This document shows, piece by piece, positions 1-6,371 of a stretch of 10,846 bases of DNA. The position numbers and the translations under genes were made by a program. Positions within the stretch are counted from its first letter, which is position 1, and each line of letters opens with the position of its first letter. The notes below the pieces were generated by a model. It made no database searches, was not told where the DNA came from, and saw nothing but the letters and a program-made list of their open reading frames with translations. The DNA comes from Candidatus Coatesiibacteriota bacterium (lineage in GTDB: Bacteria; B130-G9). Location of the stretch: positions 1-10,846 of the forward strand of contig JAFGIT010000153.1 of NCBI GenBank assembly GCA_016929465.1, in the 5' to 3' direction.

Positions 1-743
1 ACCCTGGCCCATTTGACTGGCATGAATAGCTGCTGCGATAACAGGTCGAGAATGCTGCCCGCAATAACTCGCTGGCCATAGATGTGTTCTATCGTCATGA
101 CTTCGGGATTAGAGAATGTATGGGTCCCGAATTGATTCAGGAAATGACGGCTGCTCCATTCGAGCAGGTTAGTGTGTACTGGCACGCCGATATTTAGCAG
201 CTTCGCCTCAATCGCCCCACGATTGAACGCGCAGTCGCAGGCAGCCACCACGGCTTTCTTATGACCCGACAGGACGAACTGTGTCGGGCTGTTCACATTT
301 GCCAGGTATATCTCCCCGCTTTCAGCCGCTATTGAGCAGATGCCATTGATCTCGTCCCGGTTCAGCCCGATTATCGAGGCCATGTCGAATTCGCCCTGTG
401 CGGCAATGCTGTCGAGGATCGAACAGGCCGCCCTGACCATCTTGAGCCCATTCGTAAATGAGACAGATTCAGCTGCGACTAGCGCAGCGAAAAAGCCAGT
501 GCCGTGCTCCGTTATTGCTGAGATAGCCGGGCCAGTCTCTCGTATTATCTCATAGCAGGCAACACCCGATATATACGTTTGAAGCCAATGAATTGAGCGG
601 CCGGACGCCAACTCATCGTGGGATTCAATATAGCGCAGACCTTCCAGGACTATTGGCCTGGCAATAGGATTCAGGGCTAGCTGGTCAAGAGTGTTCGATG
701 GTGCCGTTGAAACAGCGCCAGGGAAGCAGACTGCAATATTCAC
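1..743 (-). CDS. FabD-like malonyl-CoA:ACP transacylase homologue, catalytically degenerate, C-terminus cut by window edge
   Basis: An open frame of 247 complete codons starts at GTG 743 and runs off the left edge. An in-frame stop at 777-779 and no other start codon after it make this the only possible start; a purine-rich GAAGAG lies 9 bases upstream. The protein follows FabD from end to end: MNIAVCFPG at the N-terminus, FFAALVAAESVSF near residues 84-96, ASIIGL at 122-127, NVNSPTQFVLSGHKKAV at 149-165, and QQLFMPVKWARV at the visible end. FabD normally moves malonyl from CoA to acyl carrier protein in the cytoplasm. Key residues are missing, however: the nucleophile motif GHSLG reads EHGTG (79-83), so the serine is Gly81; FPGQG reads FPGAV (7-11); and the malonyl-binding arginine position appears to be alanine. 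The catalytic-type histidine remains (VPVHTNLL, His190). The frame is uninterrupted, so this looks like a maintained pseudoenzyme rather than a decayed gene. Its function is unknown. Confidence 0.85.
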   Translation of the reverse strand, partial: MNIAVCFPGAVSTAPSNTLDQLALNPIARPIVLEGLRYIESHDELASGRSIHWLQTYISGVACYEIIRETGPAISAITEHGTGFFAALVAAESVSFTNGLKMVRAACSILDSIAAQGEFDMASIIGLNRDEINGICSIAAESGEIYLANVNSPTQFVLSGHKKAVVAACDCAFNRGAIEAKLLNIGVPVHTNLLEWSSRHFLNQFGTHTFSNPEVMTIEHIYGQRVIAGSILDLLSQQLFMPVKWAR

Positions 744-824
744 TGCTATATTCTCTTCTCCATTATTGCCAGGGCTTTACGAACCTCAACCATTGCGCTC
801 GAAAGACCAGTCGCTTCAGCTCTC

Positions 825-1220
825 TCAGGTAACCTGCGAGCTGACGTAGGCGATTGCTGCTATCTCGACATTCACTCCGAGCGGGAGAGCTGAGACCTCG
901 ATGGTCGCCCTTGCTGGTGGCTCCGATTCAAAGAACTCGGCATAGACCGCATTGATAGCCTTGAACTGGCCAAGGTCCGTGACGAATATGTCGCATTTGA
1001 CAATGTCACTATAGGAAGCTCCGGCCTTCTCTAGTATAGCGCCTATGTTCTTCATTATTTGTCGCGTTTGTTCGACAATCGTCCCCTCGATCAGCTTTCC
1101 CGCTTTTGGATCGATCGCTACTTGACCCGAAACAAAAATGAAGCCGCCGGCGGATGTGGCCTGAGAATATGGTCCCAGGGCTGCAGGAGCTTCGCTTGTC
1201 GATATGATTTCTTTTGGCAT
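825..1220 (-). CDS. ridA: RidA family enamine/imine deaminase
   Basis: RidA hydrolyses reactive enamines and imines such as 2-aminoacrylate, released by PLP-dependent dehydratases, and so protects PLP enzymes in the cytoplasm; family members are homotrimers. The 131-residue product has the usual full length. Visible signatures are APAALGPYSQA near residues 11-21, FVSGQ at 29-33, and the C-terminal block PARATIEVSALPLGVNVEIAAIA. This block contains the catalytic Arg104 and Glu120, matching E. coli Arg105 and Glu120, so deaminase activity is expected. The start is ATG 1220 with AAAGGG about 6 bases upstream. It begins only 17 bases after the rel stop codon and is probably co-transcribed and translated with it. 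From memory, rel-ridA neighbourhoods also occur in some deltaproteobacteria. An RNase (L-PSP) role is the older name for this family and is less likely. Confidence 0.95.
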   Translation of the reverse strand: MPKEIISTSEAPAALGPYSQATSAGGFIFVSGQVAIDPKAGKLIEGTIVEQTRQIMKNIGAILEKAGASYSDIVKCDIFVTDLGQFKAINAVYAEFFESEPPARATIEVSALPLGVNVEIAAIAYVSSQVT

Positions 1221-1237
1221 GATATCCCTTTCGTTTT

Positions 1238-3556
1238 TTACTGTCTGACCACTTCGATCATCCCCTCGATATCATTCAGGCTGTCCATAGCCTTCTCGAT
1301 CTGCTTGGATGAGTGGCAGAAAATGTTTATCTTGAATGCTATCGATGCGTCAGGAAGCTTGTCGCTTCTGATTTGCTGAATATCGATGTCAGCCGCGAGC
1401 AGGGCCTTCGTAATGCTCACAAGAATACCCTTCGCGTTTACTGATTTCAGCTTCAGCATCGCATCGAACGTTGAGTTCTTCGGAACGCTCCATCGAATGT
1501 TCCTGAGTATCCTTATGTTATCTGGAAGAAGCTGCTCAACCTGGCTGCACTCCAGCCGGTGAATCGAAACACCGCTTCCCCGCTTGATGTATCCGACGAC
1601 CACATCTCCCGGCAGAGGATGGCAACATTTCGCGAGAATGACCTCTGAACTAGTCGTGTCGGATATGACCAGTCCTTTTTTGTAGGACATAATCCGTCCG
1701 AGAAGGTCCTCCTCGGGTGGCGTCTTCGATATCTGGAGCGACTGAACTTTCTCAAAGATGGTTTTCGGCAGCACCGCTTGTAGCGCCTGAATGAGTTTCA
1801 TCTTGCCCGTGGAGAGCTTCTCATGTAATTCCGATACATCCGACAATCCGCTTCTATCCAAGAAGGGCGCGAGATTCGGTGATTTGTAGAATTCCTTGAC
1901 GGGGACGCGGGCCATCCTGAGCTTCTCCTCCAGCACAGACCGACCGATCTCGGCCATAACGTGGCGCTCTTCGACTTTGAACCATCTCTGGATCGCGTGC
2001 CGAGCGAAGGGCGTCTTCGCGAAGTTCAACCATTCCTTCTTCGGATGCGCCTTTTTGTCAGTGATGATCTCCACGACATCACCAGTCTTCAGCTCGTAGT
2101 CTGGTGGCCTATTCACCCCCCCAACCTTGCCGCTTGAGAATTGATTTCCAACAGAGGTGTGAATGCTGTATGCAAAGTCGATGAGAGTGGCGCCGTGCTG
2201 GAAGCTCCTCATCTCACCCTTGGGCGTCATCACGTAGATATCTTCGGATTGAAGCATCGTCTTGATGCCATCCAGGAGCTGAGTCCCCTTATCCTTCTCA
2301 ATGTAGCTGGTAATGAATTCCTCGACCCATTGGCTCACGTCGCTGTCCTTGTAGAGCTTTCGCAGCACCTTCCGGTCCGCCATCGCCTTGTAGCGCCAAT
2401 GAGCGGCAATGCCTCTCTCCGCAACGAGGTGCATTCTCTCTGTCCGTATCTGGATCTCCATCTGATAGCCAGGGTCTATGAGCACTACTGTATGAAGAGA
2501 CTGATACATATTCGACTTGGGGGTCGCGATGTAGTCCTTGAATGTGCCAGGGATCGGCAACCACAGGGAGTGAACCTCGCCAAGGACCCTGTAGCAGGCT
2601 CGCTCGGTCTTCGCAATGACCCTTATTCCAACTATGTCCATGACCTCGTCGATCGTGAGGCCTTGACGTACCATCTTGCGATAAATGCTGTAGTAGTGCT
2701 TGCTGCGAGATGTGATTGTGGCCGGTATGTCGGTCTTTGCAAGCTGCTTCTTCAAGGCTTTTTCGGCGGCGTGAAGCGCGGCAAGCCTCTGGTCCTTCGT
2801 CGCCTTGAGTTTCTCGGCCAATTTGAAGTAGATGTCAGGCAGCACGCATTTGAACGCGAGGTCCTCGAGCTCCGCCTGCACTTCACCCATGCCGAACCGA
2901 TAGGCAAGGGGCGCATATAGATTGAGGGTCTCTTTCGCAGTTCGCCGCTGTTTCCATTCTGGCAAAGAGCCCAGCGTTCGCATGTTGTGGAGACGATCTG
3001 CGAGCTTAATTGGAACGACTCTCAGGTCCTTCCCCACGGCGACGAAGAACCGCTTCAGATTCTCCAGCGTGCGCTCTTCTCGCGATTCGAGCACGAGCCG
3101 ATCGACCTTGGTCAGCCCCTCTACAATCTCGGTGACGTCTTTGCCGAATCTGCTATCGATCTCGTTCCTGATCAGCTTCCTGGCCTCGATGGACCGCTCT
3201 CTGATCTTGGTCTCGTCCTGATCCGCAGCATCCACGCCAGCGTCGTCACCAACAACGTCCGAGGGGGATGCATCCTCCAGGACATCGTGAAGCAGTGCAG
3301 CAATGATAAGCTCCGGAGCGAGCTCCCACTCAGTCAGAATCTCCGCAACCGAGAGTGGGTGCTCTATGAAATGCTCGCCAGACGCACGCCTCTGCCCGCG
3401 GTGGTATTCTGCGGCAAATTCAAATGCGTTATCGACCGCATCGACCGCCGAAGCATCTGGATAGCGGGACAAAAGCGTGCGCTTAATCGCGCGCAGTCGC
3501 GCCTCATAGCCCGGTCCAGCCTTCCTCTTGTCCTCCGCGGATGTGTTGAGGACCAA
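1238..3556 (-). CDS. rel: Bifunctional-type (p)ppGpp synthetase/hydrolase (Rel/SpoT)
   Basis: Long RSH enzyme (772 residues) that makes and degrades the alarmone (p)ppGpp in the stringent response. In order: an HD hydrolase domain with the expected metal ligands His66 (IEHP), His90-Asp91 and Glu94-Asp95 (HDVLED), and Asp187 (KLADRLHNMRTL); a synthetase domain with KHYYSIYRKM (286-295), ATPKSNMYQSLHT (344-356) and the catalytic-type Glu367 in EIQIRT; a TGS domain around 439-500; a helical region; a zinc-finger/conserved-cysteine domain with CCH (644-646), His666 and Cys670; and a C-terminal ACT domain from about 697. Both active sites look intact. It is longer than the common 700-745 residues because about 30 residues rich in Asp and Glu are inserted after the HDVLED motif (about 97-125). 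The start is TTG 3556, supported by a GAGGGAG ribosome binding site. It lies 40 bases downstream of secF. In other bacteria secDF and rel are separated by recJ and apt, which are absent here. Confidence 0.96.
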   Translation of the reverse strand: MVLNTSAEDKRKAGPGYEARLRAIKRTLLSRYPDASAVDAVDNAFEFAAEYHRGQRRASGEHFIEHPLSVAEILTEWELAPELIIAALLHDVLEDASPSDVVGDDAGVDAADQDETKIRERSIEARKLIRNEIDSRFGKDVTEIVEGLTKVDRLVLESREERTLENLKRFFVAVGKDLRVVPIKLADRLHNMRTLGSLPEWKQRRTAKETLNLYAPLAYRFGMGEVQAELEDLAFKCVLPDIYFKLAEKLKATKDQRLAALHAAEKALKKQLAKTDIPATITSRSKHYYSIYRKMVRQGLTIDEVMDIVGIRVIAKTERACYRVLGEVHSLWLPIPGTFKDYIATPKSNMYQSLHTVVLIDPGYQMEIQIRTERMHLVAERGIAAHWRYKAMADRKVLRKLYKDSDVSQWVEEFITSYIEKDKGTQLLDGIKTMLQSEDIYVMTPKGEMRSFQHGATLIDFAYSIHTSVGNQFSSGKVGGVNRPPDYELKTGDVVEIITDKKAHPKKEWLNFAKTPFARHAIQRWFKVEERHVMAEIGRSVLEEKLRMARVPVKEFYKSPNLAPFLDRSGLSDVSELHEKLSTGKMKLIQALQAVLPKTIFEKVQSLQISKTPPEEDLLGRIMSYKKGLVISDTTSSEVILAKCCHPLPGDVVVGYIKRGSGVSIHRLECSQVEQLLPDNIRILRNIRWSVPKNSTFDAMLKLKSVNAKGILVSITKALLAADIDIQQIRSDKLPDASIAFKINIFCHSSKQIEKAMDSLNDIEGMIEVVRQ

Positions 3557-3562
3557 AGCTTA

Positions 3563-3569
3563 CTCCCTC
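3563..3569 (-). promoter_or_regulatory. Ribosome binding site for rel (TTG start)
   Basis: On the minus strand the sequence reads GAGGGAG, with its GGGAG core ending 6 bases before the TTG at 3554-3556. This strong match supports the unusual TTG start; no ATG lies in frame close by. Confidence 0.7.
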
Positions 3570-3596
3570 GCTCTAAGAGTGCTCAGGGGCTGTTCG

Positions 3597-4778
3597 CTAT
3601 GCGGCGGAACTCCCTGATGAAACGTGCTTTTTCTTGCTTCTGCCTATCGAGAGCCTCTCCCACTCATATAGTATGGGGCTCGCGACGAATATGGACGAAT
3701 AGGTTCCCACGACGATGCCTATAATCAACGCTAGCGCGAAGTCTCTAATTACCTCACCACCCATAACGAAAAGGACGAACACCACGATGAAGGTAGTGAG
3801 TGATGTTAGTATCGTCCTCGCGAGTGTTTGGTTGATGCTCACGTCGAGCTGCTCGATTAATGGCAGGCTTCTCAGCGCTTTTGAGTTCTCCCTGATGCGG
3901 TCGAATACAACGATGGTGTCATTGAGTGAATACCCGACGATCGTGAGAAGGGCCGCAATGATGGTCAGAGAAATCTCTCTGTCGAAGATCGAGAATATCC
4001 CTAATGTGATGGCGACATCGTGAATCAGAGCGACGATTGCGGCTACCGCAAAGCGGAATCTGAAGCGGAGCGAAATATACACCAGTATTCCGAGGACCGC
4101 CCAGAAGATTGCCAGAACCGCCTTGCCCCGCAGGTCCTTTCCGACTTTCGGCCCAACCATCTCCTGTCGGGTGACAATGAACTTGCTTATGTAAGCGTTA
4201 TTCTTGAAGTACTTCACGGCTTCGGGCGGCATACCGGAGATTGCACTCAACTCGTCCAGGCTCGCAAATTGACCTTCCGCCTTGTTTCTTGCCTCGACGA
4301 TGGCGAGCCCGAGCGAATTAGCGGCTTCCGCATTATCTTTGAAGGCCTCCAGGGTCTTCAGATTGAGCGCAAGCTCCGCTGGCCCGGCCGCGTTGATGTC
4401 GAGCTTGCCACCGCCGGCCTCCGGATCGCCGACCGAGGCATGAATAGCGCTCAGTATCTGGTCTGCGACCCCTTTGCCAGGGGCCGAGGCGCTTTCCGCC
4501 TCCTTGACACGTATCAGGACCTCTTTCTCGGTACCAAATCGCTGAATAATCGCATCGCCGTAGTCAATGCTCTTCAGGATATCTCTCATAGATGAGACCT
4601 CGACCGGCTCGAGGAACTTCAGTTGGATCAACGTGCCACCCTCGAAGTCGATGCCATAATTCGGGCCACCTCTAATTATCAAGGACAAAAGGCCCGCGAG
4701 AATGACGATTGCGGAACAAATGAAAGCCGTCTTGCGACGTTCTATGAACTGGTAGTGTGTGTTTTTCAGAAAGTCCAT
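3597..4778 (-). CDS. secF: Protein translocase subunit SecF with a helix-hairpin-helix-like periplasmic insertion
   Basis: SecF works with SecD and YajC beside SecYEG in the inner membrane, using the proton motive force to pull preproteins out to the periplasmic side. Visible family marks are an N-terminal membrane segment (about 18-36), the GIDFEGGT motif (42-49) opening the periplasmic P1 domain, and five further membrane segments from about residue 219, including GYSLNDTIVVFDRIREN (282-298) with Asp287 at the conserved transmembrane charged position. At 393 residues it is 70-90 longer than typical SecF. The excess lies at about 120-194, where LDINAAGPAEL and FASLDELSAISGMPPEAV resemble the ComEA/GspK type of helix-hairpin-helix repeat. 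The tail is basic, then Ser-rich (SKKKHVSSGSSAA). The start is ATG 4778 with AGAGG 6 bases upstream. It follows secD by 24 bases. The SecF call is firm; the role of the insertion is unknown. Confidence 0.96.
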   Translation of the reverse strand: MDFLKNTHYQFIERRKTAFICSAIVILAGLLSLIIRGGPNYGIDFEGGTLIQLKFLEPVEVSSMRDILKSIDYGDAIIQRFGTEKEVLIRVKEAESASAPGKGVADQILSAIHASVGDPEAGGGKLDINAAGPAELALNLKTLEAFKDNAEAANSLGLAIVEARNKAEGQFASLDELSAISGMPPEAVKYFKNNAYISKFIVTRQEMVGPKVGKDLRGKAVLAIFWAVLGILVYISLRFRFRFAVAAIVALIHDVAITLGIFSIFDREISLTIIAALLTIVGYSLNDTIVVFDRIRENSKALRSLPLIEQLDVSINQTLARTILTSLTTFIVVFVLFVMGGEVIRDFALALIIGIVVGTYSSIFVASPILYEWERLSIGRSKKKHVSSGSSAA

Positions 4779-4784
4779 GACTAA

Positions 4785-4789
4785 CCTCT
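4785..4789 (-). promoter_or_regulatory. Ribosome binding site for secF
   Basis: AGAGG on the minus strand sits 6 bases before the ATG at 4776-4778, inside the 24-base gap after secD, so secF has its own initiation site. Confidence 0.6.
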
Positions 4790-4802
4790 TATTGCAGAAT
4801 AT

Positions 4803-6371
4803 CTATATGCTTAGCTTCTTGACGTTGAACTTCTGGATCATTATCTCGAAGGCAAGTTTCGCCATGAATAGGGCCGTGAACATGCTGGCGATAATTCCAA
4901 TTATCAGAGTAACTGCGAAGCCTCTTATAGGGCCGGTTCCGAATTGGAAAAGTACGACGGCCGCGATTAGCGTTGTGACGTTCGCATCGACGATGGTGAG
5001 CAGCGCACGCTTGAAGCCACCCTCGACAGCTGCCTTCGTAGTCTTGCCAGCCTTCAAGTCCTCTTTTATACGCTCGAATATCAGGACGTTTGCGTCAACA
5101 GCCATACCCAGCGTGAGAATGATACCCGCGATACCCGGTAATGTCAGAGCGGCCCCGGACAGTGCAAGGCATCCCATCAAGAGGACGAGATTCAGCATCA
5201 GCGCGACATCTGCGATGACGCCGGCAAATCGATAATAGAACAACATGAAAAGAATGACCAAGGCGCCGCCGACCAGCGCGGATATTGTCCCCTGGTTGAT
5301 TGAGTCTTGCCCCAGGGAAGGGCCAACGGTCCTTTCCTCGAGATATCGGACGGTGGCAGGAAGGGCACCAGCTCTCAGGACAACTGACAAGTCCTCGGCG
5401 TCCTGGACGGTGAAGGATCCAGTAATCTGCCCCCGATCCGTTATTCGGCTTCTTATCACAGGCGCGGATTCGACGATATTGTCCAACACGATCGCGAGAC
5501 GCTCATTCAAATGGCTTTCGGTGAATTTGCCAAATAGACGGCCGGCGGAGGTGGATAGCCGGAAGTCTACCGCTGGCATGTTGAATTCGTCATGCCCGAT
5601 TCTCGCGTCCTCGAGGTCTGCGCCTGACACACGGACCTCCTTCTCCACCATGGCATACCTCTCAACAGGTGTTTTCGCCTGCCTGGGTGGAGTCATTTTG
5701 AGAATCTCGAACCCATCGGGGACCTTGCCTGCATTCTTGTCGAGTAAGGCCTCCTTGGTCGGGGCTTCATCTTTCATCAGGCGTAGCTGAAGCATCGCCG
5801 TTCTACCGATGATGTTCTTCGCTCTCTCAGGATCGACTACGCCGGGGAGCTGAACCAGAATACGATCCCCAGTCATGCCGACCCTCTGGATCGTCGGTTC
5901 TGCGACGCCCAATTCATCCACACGGTTACGGATTGTCTCCAGCGCCTGGCGAACGGCACTTTCCCTCAGACGAGTATCCTCCTCCGACGTAAAGACGAGC
6001 TTCAGCTCATATTTGTCCCCATCAAGCCTGGTAGAGGAAGTATTGAACCGGCTCTTTTCGTCGGAGAATTGTGCCAGGGCCAAATCTCTGGCGGATGCAG
6101 TTGGCAAAACAAAGCGTATCGACAGGTCGTCCGCCACACTCTCGGACTCTATTGGAATCTCCCGGTCGCGCAGGAAATCGCCTAGTCTCTGCCTCATCTC
6201 GGAGAGCTCACCCTTCAACGCGCTGCTCGTTTCCACCTCGAGAACGAGATGGATGCCGCCTTTCAGGTCAAGTCCAAGTATTACCTTTTCCTTCGGTGGA
6301 AAGGCGCACCAACCTACAAGCACGACCAATGCAATGGCAAAGATCGACTTAGCCAACAGATTCTTTTTCAC
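4803..6371 (-). CDS. secD: Protein translocase subunit SecD
   Basis: SecD is the larger RND-like subunit of the SecDF complex, which drives late stages of Sec-dependent export with the proton motive force. The 522-residue product has a normal length for a stand-alone SecD. It shows an N-terminal membrane segment (about 9-24), GLDLKGGIHLVLEVE (33-47), a long periplasmic P1 region containing IRNRVDELGVAEPTIQR (147-163), the second P1 block GQITGSF, and five C-terminal membrane segments from about 355. The segment LGMAVDANVLIFERIKEDL (421-439) carries the conserved Asp426, equivalent to the E. coli residue needed for proton-coupled function. The start is GTG 6371 with GGAAGGGG upstream. The first 23 bases overlap the end of the ABC-class ATPase gene, which suggests translational coupling. 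Nothing in the protein looks degenerate. Confidence 0.97.
   Translation of the reverse strand: MKKNLLAKSIFAIALVVLVGWCAFPPKEKVILGLDLKGGIHLVLEVETSSALKGELSEMRQRLGDFLRDREIPIESESVADDLSIRFVLPTASARDLALAQFSDEKSRFNTSSTRLDGDKYELKLVFTSEEDTRLRESAVRQALETIRNRVDELGVAEPTIQRVGMTGDRILVQLPGVVDPERAKNIIGRTAMLQLRLMKDEAPTKEALLDKNAGKVPDGFEILKMTPPRQAKTPVERYAMVEKEVRVSGADLEDARIGHDEFNMPAVDFRLSTSAGRLFGKFTESHLNERLAIVLDNIVESAPVIRSRITDRGQITGSFTVQDAEDLSVVLRAGALPATVRYLEERTVGPSLGQDSINQGTISALVGGALVILFMLFYYRFAGVIADVALMLNLVLLMGCLALSGAALTLPGIAGIILTLGMAVDANVLIFERIKEDLKAGKTTKAAVEGGFKRALLTIVDANVTTLIAAVVLFQFGTGPIRGFAVTLIIGIIASMFTALFMAKLAFEIMIQKFNVKKLSI

Noticed and set aside
340-555. A 71-codon plus-strand frame near the left edge
   Set aside because: It is antisense to the FabD-like gene, whose colinear similarity to FabD covers the same bases.
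1-743. A frameshifted or decayed fabD pseudogene
   Set aside because: The frame stays open for 247 codons with conserved blocks from the N-terminus to the window edge; only active-site positions are changed, which fits a pseudoenzyme better than decay.
2141-3724. Two long plus-strand open frames (259 and 245 codons) opposite rel and the end of secF
   Set aside because: They are antisense to a gene with intact family motifs throughout, have no recognisable domains or good ribosome binding sites, and reflect codon bias of the opposite strand.
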